Under the pieces are notes generated by a model. The model was not told the DNA's origin, made no database searches, and was given only the letters and a program-made list of their open reading frames with translations. A stretch of 64,000 nucleotides of DNA, taken from NCBI RefSeq assembly GCF_001653755.1, contig NZ_CP015125.1, positions 2,985,501-3,049,500 on the forward strand, written 5' to 3'. Shown one piece after another: positions 44,641-53,500 of the stretch; the first letter of the stretch is position 1; each line of letters opens with the position of its first letter. The translations under genes and the position numbers were made by a program. This DNA comes from Dokdonia donghaensis DSW-1 (lineage in GTDB: Bacteria; Bacteroidota; Bacteroidia; Flavobacteriales; Flavobacteriaceae).

Positions 44641-45477
44641 ATGAAATTAATCACTCTTACAACAGACTATGGCGAGAAAGATCCTTTTGCAGGAGCCGTA
44701 AAAGGAGCGATTTACTCAGAACTAGAGGATGTGCGTATTGTAGATATATCGCACTCTGTATCGCCTTTTCATCTTATGGAGGCAGCTTATATTATTCAAA
44801 ATGCCTATCAAAATTTCCCGAAAGGGTCCATACACGTTATAGGTGTAGACAGCGAGCTCACACCAGAAACAAACCACATAGCTGTAAAACTAGATGGTCA
44901 TTATTTTATATGTGCAAATAATGGTATCATATCGCTACTCACAAAAGATATTGTACCAGAAGAAAAAGTAGAGATAAACATACACGACCGCACACTTACT
45001 AACTTTACTGTACTAGATGTGTTTGTAAAGACAGCCTGTCATATCGCACGCGGCGGTACCCTTGGTGTGATAGGTAAAAACATAGATAATATAAGACAAC
45101 TTACAGGTATCGCACCTGTTATAAACACGGCTCGCAACCAGATATCTGGTAACGTCATTTATATAGATAACTATGGTAATGTGGTAAGTAACATCACAAA
45201 AAAATTATTTGACGAAGTAGGCAAAGGTCGCAGCTTTAAGCTTGAAGCACGTGGTGCAGATATCACAAAAATCTACAAACAGTATAGCGATGCTATAAAT
45301 TTTGACATAGAAAAGTCTAAGCGAGAAGAGGAAGGTAAGAAACTAGCCGTTTTTAACTCTGGTGGTTACATAGAACTTGCTATTTACAAAAGTAATCCTA
45401 GTACGGTAGGAAGTGCTGCTAGTCTCTTTGGCCTCAATTATAGAGATACGGTAATGATAAACTTTACAGATAAATGA
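44641..45477 (+). CDS. SAM hydroxide adenosyltransferase (DUF62 family)
   Basis: A 278-residue protein that hydrolyses S-adenosylmethionine to adenosine and methionine using activated water, as shown for archaeal and bacterial DUF62 members related to fluorinases. N-terminal domain: ITLTTDYGEKDPFAGAVKGAI (active Asp), VDISHSVSPFHLMEAAYII, IHVIGVDSE and CANNGIISLL. C-terminal beta-barrel: VIYIDNYGNVVSNI and LAVFNSGGYIELAIYKSNPS. There is no chlorinase/fluorinase-specific loop that I can recognise. It is coupled to the next gene by an ATGA overlap. Confidence 0.92.
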   Translation: MKLITLTTDYGEKDPFAGAVKGAIYSELEDVRIVDISHSVSPFHLMEAAYIIQNAYQNFPKGSIHVIGVDSELTPETNHIAVKLDGHYFICANNGIISLLTKDIVPEEKVEINIHDRTLTNFTVLDVFVKTACHIARGGTLGVIGKNIDNIRQLTGIAPVINTARNQISGNVIYIDNYGNVVSNITKKLFDEVGKGRSFKLEARGADITKIYKQYSDAINFDIEKSKREEEGKKLAVFNSGGYIELAIYKSNPSTVGSAASLFGLNYRDTVMINFTDK

Positions 45478-45770
45478 TCGTAAGACTGGTAAAATTACGC
45501 TTTCGCGAAAGCGAGATACCCTCGTTTTTAAACAATTTTGAGAAGGTAAAAAGTGATATACGTGCTTTTAAAGGTTGTCTCTACTTAGAACTACTTAAAG
45601 ATGCCGAAGACCCTTCTATATTCTTTACACATAGTCACTGGGAATCTGACGAGGCTCTGCAGGGTTATCGCAACTCAGATCTCTTTAAAGGCATATGGGC
45701 AAACACGAAGCCAAAATTTTCTGGAAAACCAGAAGCCTGGAGTACAAACTCTCTTGACAAACAAGTTTAA
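45474..45770 (+). CDS. antibiotic biosynthesis monooxygenase (ABM)-like small protein
   Basis: A 98-residue dimeric alpha-beta barrel protein of the ABM/DUF family. It has the typical start MIVRLVKLRFRE, a helix (IPSFLNNFEKVKSDIRAFKGCLYLELLKD), and the family phrase FFTHSHWESDEALQGYRNSDLFKGIWANTKPKFSGKPEAWS. Such proteins have monooxygenase, lyase or simple binding roles, and the substrate cannot be told. An iterated palindrome encodes LRFRESE in strand one, six codons from the start. It overlaps the SAM hydrolase (ATGA) and, convergently, the AraC gene by four bases. Confidence 0.82.
   Translation: MIVRLVKLRFRESEIPSFLNNFEKVKSDIRAFKGCLYLELLKDAEDPSIFFTHSHWESDEALQGYRNSDLFKGIWANTKPKFSGKPEAWSTNSLDKQV
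45498..45513. repeat. iterated palindrome copy 13, in the ABM-like gene
   Basis: Perfect 16-mer on the plus coding strand, read as R-F-R-E-S. Confidence 0.9.
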
Positions 45771-46783
45771 AGCTCTGGCACCTTGCGCAATGAAGAAGGA
45801 GGAATACCATACTTTTCTTTAAAAATTTTTGAAAAGTAGCTCCTACTAGATAGTCCAAGTGCATACACAACCTCAGAGACATTCTTATCTTCTGAGGTGA
45901 GCATAGTCAATGCTCTCTTAAGTCTAAACTCCTTAATATAATCATTTACAGTCATACCATAATTGCGTTTAAAACCATCTTGTAACCTATAAGCTTCTAT
46001 ACCTACAGCTTCGGCAATTTCTGGTATGGTCTCAAGTTTTGAAATGTTATTTTCTATATAGTTTACGGCAGCTACCACAGTATCCATATCTGATAGTCTT
46101 AATGTTGTACGTTTATTACCTTCTAGTGAGTCCTCCCTATACAGTTTAAGCATAAGTGAAGTACACTCAAGCGCCTTTGCACCTAGGTAATTAGTACGAA
46201 CCAGACCTTGATCTTCATTATTGAGAATACTATCTATGATATCAGAAATTTGAAGACTGTAATAGCCTTTATGAGCAATTTGGGTTAATCCGTTTACATC
46301 TGCAAAAAGTGGATAATAAGCTGCATCTATCTTATTAAGGTCATATGACAATTGCTCTTGAAACTTAACTTTATTTATCTCTAGATAACAAATAATGGCA
46401 GGACTATCTTTTTTTATAATATAAATCTGGTCTTCCTCATACGTAGGTGCAGCAATAAGATGCTCTGCACGACGTATGGCAATCTCTTCTTCGCTAGAAG
46501 AAAACTTATGAGCAATCTCTCCTTTCATACAGTATATGAACCTGAGAGAGTTTATACCATTATTCTCAAAATAGAACTCAGTATCATCGTGCACATCGCA
46601 GTTTATGATATGTAAACCTATACCGTTAGGAAAATTAACACCCTTTATCTCTCCAGTACCTATGTGCGATGGTATTTTTACTGCAAACTCTCCAAAACTA
46701 TTTGTAAAATTCACGCCAAATGCCCCTGCAATCTCAGGCACAAAGTCATCTACCTGTGCTATTTTAAGTTTGTAAGATTTCAT
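45767..46783 (-). CDS. AraC-family transcriptional regulator
   Basis: A 338-residue regulator. Residues about 30-200 form a cupin-like or other sensory N-terminal domain, not strongly typed. The C-terminal 100 residues are a double HTH of the AraC type (VVAAVNYIENNISKLETIPEIAEAVGIEAYRLQDGFKRNYG then RALTMLTSEDKNVSEVVYALGLSSRSYFSKIFKEKYGIPPSSLR). It lies 44 bases downstream of the heme oxygenase gene on the same strand, the last gene of the phytochrome cluster, so it is a plausible output or local regulator. It has no receiver domain. Confidence 0.87.
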   Translation of the reverse strand: MKSYKLKIAQVDDFVPEIAGAFGVNFTNSFGEFAVKIPSHIGTGEIKGVNFPNGIGLHIINCDVHDDTEFYFENNGINSLRFIYCMKGEIAHKFSSSEEEIAIRRAEHLIAAPTYEEDQIYIIKKDSPAIICYLEINKVKFQEQLSYDLNKIDAAYYPLFADVNGLTQIAHKGYYSLQISDIIDSILNNEDQGLVRTNYLGAKALECTSLMLKLYREDSLEGNKRTTLRLSDMDTVVAAVNYIENNISKLETIPEIAEAVGIEAYRLQDGFKRNYGMTVNDYIKEFRLKRALTMLTSEDKNVSEVVYALGLSSRSYFSKIFKEKYGIPPSSLRKVPEL

Positions 46784-46827
46784 AAGTCTCTATAAAAAGT
46801 AAATCGTAGTAATGATATGAAGTGATA

Positions 46828-47403
46828 CTACATTGTGGGCTTTTTATAAGCCTTTTTAAAGTGTTCAAAAATATGAATGGCACTAGCTGTAGCCTTTTCT
46901 ATATCATTATTTGTAAACTGATAACTTTGCACGGCATTTTTAAATGATTTCCATCTCGCAGCAGCTACTTTTGTATCTGTGTTATAAAAATAATGCGCTT
47001 CTATATGAGACAACTTCTCACAAGATTGTAGTTTTTTACTCATCATCATACCCCCCATCATAGATCCCTCTATTACATATAAAGCTCCTACGAGCGTACC
47101 TAAGTCCCGAGGGCCTGTAATGGCTGTAGGTTGTGGTAACGGAAAGTTAGAAAAACCAGCTATATCCTTTGCCAGTGCATTTGTTTTGTGATAACCAGCA
47201 AAGGGCTTAAGCTCGTCTGGTAAGTTATCATAACGTGCGTTTATAAAATCTTCGACCGCCTTATAAACAGAAAAGTTTTGCCTCAAGAGCTCTTCGTATT
47301 GCGCTTGATTTATACTGCCATCCATTATAAAGCCCGTAAGGTTATCTTCTTCTACCTCATCGTGTATGGCTTTAGTTTTTTCTTTAAGATGTTCTAATAT
47401 CAT
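46828..47403 (-). CDS. bphO: biliverdin-producing heme oxygenase
   Basis: A 191-residue all-helical heme oxygenase that opens heme to biliverdin IX-alpha, CO and iron. The proximal histidine is in KAIHDEVEEDNL (H14) and the distal helix is YVIEGSMMGGMMMSKKL, matching the family's G-x-x-x-G-G helix. Its place in a gene cluster with a bacteriophytochrome, which uses biliverdin as chromophore, gives a specific role: supply of chromophore rather than iron acquisition. It overlaps the upstream response-regulator gene by ATGA. Confidence 0.9.
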   Translation of the reverse strand: MILEHLKEKTKAIHDEVEEDNLTGFIMDGSINQAQYEELLRQNFSVYKAVEDFINARYDNLPDELKPFAGYHKTNALAKDIAGFSNFPLPQPTAITGPRDLGTLVGALYVIEGSMMGGMMMSKKLQSCEKLSHIEAHYFYNTDTKVAAARWKSFKNAVQSYQFTNNDIEKATASAIHIFEHFKKAYKKPTM

Positions 47404-47945
47404 AGGGATTTTTTGATTTTTTCTAGGTGTTCTCTTATTTTGGCAATGCGCTCTTGATGAGTGATATTCTCTTTATTTATATCATCCATATAATTCTTGA
47501 TATCACTAACGAGATCTGTACTTTGTTTTATTCTATTTCTCGTATTCTGAACTATAACTGGTCTATTCTTAATTTTATCAATATATGGTGATAGTTTTGA
47601 GGCCAGTACGTTTATATGCTTTTTGAGTATGAAGCCATCCGCTCCATTTAAAATAGTCTCTGCCGCCAGCTCCTCATCTTGTAAGGTGCCTGTAACAAAT
47701 AGAAAAATAGCTGTAGGCGATTTATCTCTAGATACCTCTAGAACCTCCATACCCGTACAAGTAGGCAGGTTATAATCCGAAATTATGAGTTGAGGATTAA
47801 ACGTTTTAATAGCAACCTCTAGATCAGACAGATTATCTACAACTTGAACTTTATAATTTTTATCTAGTTTATGAATCTGCCTAGTAATCAAAACAGCATC
47901 AGACTCTGTGTCTTCTACTAGCAATATATGTACTTCTGTTATCAT
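47400..47945 (-). CDS. response regulator with C-terminal coiled coil
   Basis: A 181-residue protein with a receiver domain (residues about 5-125): acidic pair VEDTES, phosphoacceptor Asp in LIISDYNLPTCTG, conserved Thr in FVTGT and Lys in FILKKHI. The rest is a charged helical tail (NYMDDINKENITHQERIAKIREHLEKIKKSL) likely to form a coiled coil for partner binding; there is no DNA-binding or enzyme domain. It is translationally coupled to the heme oxygenase. It is one of two likely phosphate acceptors of the phytochrome kinase or the CheB-CheR-PAS kinase. Confidence 0.9.
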   Translation of the reverse strand: MITEVHILLVEDTESDAVLITRQIHKLDKNYKVQVVDNLSDLEVAIKTFNPQLIISDYNLPTCTGMEVLEVSRDKSPTAIFLFVTGTLQDEELAAETILNGADGFILKKHINVLASKLSPYIDKIKNRPVIVQNTRNRIKQSTDLVSDIKNYMDDINKENITHQERIAKIREHLEKIKKSL

Positions 47946-47947
47946 AA

Positions 47948-48355
47948 CTATTTATTTAACGTAAGCCAGTAGCTCGAGATTATGGGTAATCGTTCTTTGA
48001 GTTCTGTATAACTTTTAGGTTTCTCTAGATAACTATTTGCACCGTATGCATATGCTTTATCCCTATCACTAAGCTGGTCTGAAGAACTCATTATCACAAC
48101 AGGCGAGTTTGTAAAAAGTGGCAGCCTACGGATTTCTTTTAGCAATGCTAGCCCATCTAATTTAGGCATTTTGATATCTAAGAATATAAGATCTGGAATA
48201 TTTTTTACATCATTAAACTCTTGAAACCAAGTAAGTGCTTTAAGAGAGTCTTCTATAATATGTGTTTTTACTAAAGGCATCTCACGTTCAAAAACACGCT
48301 TCATCAATGCACAATCATTAGGGTTATCTTCTACAGAAACTATAAATCCTTTCAT
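47948..48355 (-). CDS. single-domain response regulator, Rcp1/phytochrome-type
   Basis: A 135-residue stand-alone receiver. Features: SVEDNPNDCALMKRVFE (acidic pocket), phosphoacceptor Asp in IFLDIKMPKLDG, MSSSDQ (Ser/Thr switch) and LEKPKSY (Lys). The sequence style (EDNPNDxxLMKRxF...) is that of the Rcp1 group, which takes phosphate from phytochromes. Its ATG overlaps the phytochrome's stop by one base (TAATG), so translation is coupled and it is the natural cognate partner. It carries no output domain. Confidence 0.92.
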   Translation of the reverse strand: MKGFIVSVEDNPNDCALMKRVFEREMPLVKTHIIEDSLKALTWFQEFNDVKNIPDLIFLDIKMPKLDGLALLKEIRRLPLFTNSPVVIMSSSDQLSDRDKAYAYGANSYLEKPKSYTELKERLPIISSYWLTLNK

Positions 48356-50562
48356 TATCTAACTGGGAGTTGAAAATAAAATGTTGCTCCTTGATGCTCC
48401 TTACTCTCTGCCCAAATGACTCCTTGATGCTTATCAATAACACGTTGTGCAATCGCAAGCCCTATTCCAGATCCCTCAAATTCGTCTTTTACGAGTCTAT
48501 TAAAAACACCGAATATTTTTTCCTTATGAGCCTCATTAAAGCCTATGCCATTATCACGCACGTAGTAAATTGCTGGTGATTTATCTTTTAAAACACCTAT
48601 ACGTACAGATGGTTTTTGTACTGTATGGCTATACTTTAAGGCATTACCTATAAGGTTAATTAATAGTTGAAAAATCATACCTCTATCTCCATATGCTTTA
48701 GGTAAATCTGCTTCTACCTCTATGGTAGTATTGCTATATTTTTTTTCAAGTTGTAAAAATTGTACCACCTCGTTTACCAGTTCTTGCATATCAAAAACTC
48801 CCATAGCTGTCTGATCCTTGCCTATTCCAGAAAAAGCAAGTATGTCATCTATAAGCGTGTTCATCTTACTTGTTGAGTCTATAATAGTCTGTATGGCATT
48901 CTTACCATAATCGTCTAGGGTGTCAAAATAATCTTCTTTAATAATTTGAGCAAATCCATCTATACCCCTTAGTGGCGATCTCAGATCGTGAGAAACGCTA
49001 TAACTAAAAGACTCTAACTCTTTATAGGCTTCCTTTAATTTATCATTAAGTAATTTTACTTCTTGATATCTACTTATAATGATATTAGATATACTTGTTT
49101 TTAAGGCTTGAGCAGATGCAATTTCATAATCTTTCCAAGGCAACGAGGTAAGTACTTGCTCTTGGTTCCACTTTTCAAAAGACTTACGAGGGCTTAAGCG
49201 CTTATTTTTTTCGGCAACGGCCTTTTCTGGATTTCCACCCCAAGAAATCACTTGTTTTAGTTCTGGTTTAAACCAAAGAAGGCAGTCCTTTTGTCCTTTT
49301 GCAATAAAAACACATAACACGCCAGAAGCCATTTTGGCGAAAGCCTCACCTTTCTCATATACTTTAGCAAGATTTTGAGTTGTATATGTATTACCTAGTT
49401 GCGTTGTGTATATCCAGTCTATGAGATTTTTTACATCTTCTTTACTAGGTGTATCCCCCACTGTAGACAGAATGTTTTCTAGAAACACAGCCCCACCTGT
49501 AGCTTCTGTGATGGTTAGCATAGATGTAGGTTTTTTTGTTAAACCTCCCTGCACATCCCACTCATTACTCATTTGTTCTACAAGTTTTGCTCGACTTGCT
49601 GTGGTGGCATTAATACGCGCAAGAACCTCGTTTGAAGAACGTAAGGTAAGCTGCGTAGAAAAAACTTGAGTCAAAAACTTTATAGTTTGCCGCTGGTAAT
49701 AATTTGTAAACTTAGGGCTGTAATGGTGGCAAGCTATAAGCCCCCATAAAGTTCCATTACTTACAATAGCAGCAGTAAGAGTAGCTCCTACTTTCATATT
49801 CTCTAGATACTCTATATGTATAGGAGAAGAGGCTCTAGACTCACAATTCGTGAGGTCTAATGGCTGCCCTTGCTCATTAAGCTCTGGAAATACGGCAGAT
49901 GTCTGAGAGGCAACATCTGCAATGATGCGCACCCCTTGCTTTAAGAAGCTTTTACGAGCCTGCTGTGGAATATCTGTAGCAGGATAATGCATCCCTAGCC
50001 AACTTTCTAATACCTCTTCACGAGACTCAGAGATGATTGTGCCATTCCAGTTTTGATCAAATTTATAAAGCATTACACGGTCATAACCGGTTAAGTTTTT
50101 TATGAGATTTGCCGTTTTATCACACATCTCACTCACTGTAATAGCTTGACTAAGATCAGTAATAATATCTGAAAGCTGTCGCTGTACTATATGAGCCTCT
50201 GCTTGTGCTACTATAGGCTCTAGCTCTATATAAATAAGATTTTCTCTATAGTGAGTAATCACTACATATCTCTTTCCTTTAACTTCGACTTCAATAGTCT
50301 GAGTATTTTTACCTTCAATATGGAATGCAATGGTACTAGCACTAGGTCCAAAAATATCTTTAATCGTGATTGTATGAATGTCTTCACGCTTTCGCGAAAG
50401 CAAATCAAATACATTTTCAGAGGCCCGCACAAGTTGCTTATTAAGTGCATCTATTACAAAGAGATAGGCGTGTGATTGTACTTGACCTAATAAATGTATA
50501 GGCTCCTTGTCACAATTAGTAAGGTCTATTTTCTTTGGATATAAAGTAGAAGGGCCTGACAT
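48355..50562 (-). CDS. bphP: bacteriophytochrome sensor histidine kinase
   Basis: A 735-residue red/far-red light receptor kinase. Domain order: short N-terminal arm with Cys17 in LTNCDKEPIHLLGQ, the usual biliverdin attachment site; PAS (about 17-125); GAF chromophore domain (about 130-310) with HYPATDIPQQAR and WGLIACHHYSP (pyrrole-water and histidine motifs); PHY (about 320-500) with the tongue motif SPRKSF; then a kinase core with SVSHDLRSPLRGID (phosphoacceptor His), NLIGNALKYS, DNGIGFN and GSGIGLAIAQ. All chromophore-binding motifs are intact. It is coupled to its response regulator and clustered with heme oxygenase. An iterated palindrome (50387-50402) encodes LLSRKRE within the N-terminal PAS. 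Confidence 0.95.
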   Translation of the reverse strand: MSGPSTLYPKKIDLTNCDKEPIHLLGQVQSHAYLFVIDALNKQLVRASENVFDLLSRKREDIHTITIKDIFGPSASTIAFHIEGKNTQTIEVEVKGKRYVVITHYRENLIYIELEPIVAQAEAHIVQRQLSDIITDLSQAITVSEMCDKTANLIKNLTGYDRVMLYKFDQNWNGTIISESREEVLESWLGMHYPATDIPQQARKSFLKQGVRIIADVASQTSAVFPELNEQGQPLDLTNCESRASSPIHIEYLENMKVGATLTAAIVSNGTLWGLIACHHYSPKFTNYYQRQTIKFLTQVFSTQLTLRSSNEVLARINATTASRAKLVEQMSNEWDVQGGLTKKPTSMLTITEATGGAVFLENILSTVGDTPSKEDVKNLIDWIYTTQLGNTYTTQNLAKVYEKGEAFAKMASGVLCVFIAKGQKDCLLWFKPELKQVISWGGNPEKAVAEKNKRLSPRKSFEKWNQEQVLTSLPWKDYEIASAQALKTSISNIIISRYQEVKLLNDKLKEAYKELESFSYSVSHDLRSPLRGIDGFAQIIKEDYFDTLDDYGKNAIQTIIDSTSKMNTLIDDILAFSGIGKDQTAMGVFDMQELVNEVVQFLQLEKKYSNTTIEVEADLPKAYGDRGMIFQLLINLIGNALKYSHTVQKPSVRIGVLKDKSPAIYYVRDNGIGFNEAHKEKIFGVFNRLVKDEFEGSGIGLAIAQRVIDKHQGVIWAESKEHQGATFYFQLPVR
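50387..50402. repeat. iterated palindrome copy 14, in bphP
   Basis: CGCTTTCGCGAAAGCA on the plus strand; the coding strand reads L-S-R-K-R. Confidence 0.88.
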
Positions 50563-50566
50563 ATAT

Positions 50567-53500
50567 TTACTTTTTTATTTTAAAGTAAAACGTACTACCT
50601 ACATTTACTTGCGAGTCTACCCAAATGGTCCCGTCGTGCAGTTTTACAATTTTCTCACAATGAGCAAGCCCCACACCGGTACCCTCATACTTGTGCTGAG
50701 TAGCAACTCTACCAAATATTTTAAATACATTATCTAGATCATCTTGTGCGATGCCTATACCGTTATCATTAATCACAAATGTCCAATAGCCCTCATCTTC
50801 AAAAGAAGAAATGCGCACCACCGGGCTCACATCTGGTTTGCAATATTTAAGAGAGTTTCCTATGAGGTTCTGAAACAATAATCTAAGCTCTGTCTTATAA
50901 GCCCATATAGAAGGCATCCTGCTTAAGTGTATTTTGCCATTGCACTCTCTAAGACGCTTACCTAGGTCATACTTTACAATTTCTAATAACTCTTGCACAT
51001 CTACCTCGGTACGCTCCAGTTCTTGACCTATGCGACTATGTTCTAGTAAGCCTTTAATTTGGTCTGCCATTCTACCAGCGGCGCCATATATGTAACCTAG
51101 ATACTCTGTGGCTTTTGGATCGAGATTTTCATTAAACTTCTTTAAAATCACATCACTGCTAAAACGTATCGTACCTAGAGGCTCTTGTAAATCGTGCGAG
51201 CAAATAGAGACAAACTGCTCTAGGTCTGTATTAATGCGTTGCAGCTCCTCATTCTTATCATACATAAGTTGCTGTGCGCGCTGCAAGTCTGATATATTTA
51301 TTAAAGTAGATCTAGAGTATGAAGATCCCACCTCTGGAACTACAAGCTCTGAATTGAGAATGATAGGTATATGATTTCCATCTATATCTACAAGTGTCAT
51401 TTGCTCTCCTTCTATAACCCCAGTTTTTTGGATCTGATCAAGAAGACCCAATCCTTTTGCCTTAGACTGATCTGTATAAAAGTCAAATATGCGTCTACCT
51501 ATTGCCTCATCTCTAGACTTTAGTTTAAGGGTGTCTAAAAATATTTTATTACACTCTACTATACGACCGGTAGACGGGTTAACACTAGCGTGCATAACGG
51601 GATCATTCTCGTAGAAGTCTTTAAACTTTTGCTGACTTTCTTTTAATTTTTTCTGTGACTCGACGGTTTTTGTAATATCTACAAATGTGATGACAGAACC
51701 TTCTATTTTTTTAGTGCCTGTATAAAATGGAGATATACGCCTTATGTATGAACGCCCATCTTTTTTATTAATCTGGGTTTCGTTTATTATGCCAGTTTCC
51801 ATCACCTTTTCGATTTTGGCTTTGAGCATAGACTTAGCACCTGTACCCAGCTGGGTTAAGAAATGCTCGATAGGCCTCCCTACATCTTGTTTTATTAACT
51901 TAAAATGTTCTTGTATAGAAGGAGTAAACTTTCTTATAGTAAGCTCTCTATCTAAAAATATAGTAGCAATCTGTGTACTATTGAGTATGTTATCCATATC
52001 TGCATTGAGCAGGGCAAGATCATCCATTTTTTCTACGTGCTCAACATTAACGGTATGCAGCTCCTCGTTTACACTTTGCAACTCTTCATTAGTACTTTGT
52101 AACTCTTCATTTGAGGCAAGTAACTCCTCGTTAAGTGTTTGTAATTCTTCATTGCTACTCTCTGCATCTTCTAAGGCCTTTTTTAACTCTCCTCTAGTCT
52201 CCTCGATTTCATCAATGAGGTCTTTAATACGTGCATCTGGTGTAGTAGCAATGCTCATAACACCCGTCTGTATGGTTGTGTCTGGAGTAAACTCTTGCTC
52301 AATAAATGTGATTACATAATCACAGTCATCTGTATTATTTTTAAATATGGGCTTTACGATTACATTTACCATAATGTCTACACCAGCCTTTTGTGTAGCC
52401 ACATTTTTATAAATAAAATCGCTTTTAGTGCGTTTAGCCTTTCTGGTCGCACTATTTACAGCAGTCTTAAGATTATCGGGCAACATTTTGAGCAAGTCTA
52501 GTGAAAAACCGGTTTCTGGCAACTGAGCATATTTTGCAAAGGCCCCCATTGCGTCAACTACTTTAAAATCACTGTCTATATAAACACTAGCGGTATCAAA
52601 CTGTGAAATAATCGCATCAGAAATACACATCTTAATATCTCCGTCAAAGGATACCGAAGGTGTGACCGATTTTTGTTTTTGCTTTCGCGAAAGCGTACTA
52701 CTACCCTTTTTAACATTTGAAGTAAGAAGTTCACTATGCAATCTTTCTGATGGGATAATGTTTTTGAAAATATTCAACTTTCCATTTACAGCTTCAAAAG
52801 AGTTACGTAAAGCTGTATGAGACTCGCTAGAACCCAAAAATAAATACCCATCACGTTTAAGCGAGTAATGCAGGGTATGTAAGACGGCGGTTTGCACCTC
52901 TGGCTTGAGATATATTAAAAGATTTCGGCATATAACCATATCCATATTTTTAAATGGAGGATCTTTTAAAATATCGTGATTTGAAAAAATAATTTTATTT
53001 CTGAGATCTGGGTTGATTTTAAACTCATCAGCCTCTTGACTAAAGTATTTATTTAATTTTGAAAGTGGTACGTTATCTACTACTCGCTTTGTAAATACAC
53101 CTGCAGATGCACTTTGTATATGTTCTTCAGAAATATCTGTAGCAAAAATTTTGAGCGTTATATCCTTATTTTGCTTCTTAATTTCTTCTTCAAAAAGGAT
53201 GGCTATAGAGTATGACTCTTCTCCTGTAGAACAAGCCACGTCCCAAACCTTTATAATATCACCATTATGCTTATCACTTACAATTGCAGGTATGGTTTCT
53301 GTTTCAAGTAGATCCCACGCTTTTGTATCTCTAAAAAATTTTGTCACGCCTATTAAAAACTCTTTATATAAAATAATGACCTCTTCAGAATGCATATGGA
53401 GATAGTTAATATACTCATCAAAGGTTTTAATTTTAAGACTATTCATACGTCGCTCTGTACGTCTTAATATGGTAGGTCTTTTATAGTAGTTAAAATTTAT

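Noticed and set aside
51744..52319. 191-residue plus-strand ORF
   Set aside because: Ser/Cys/Leu-rich mirror of the NEELQ coiled coil of the CheB-CheR kinase.
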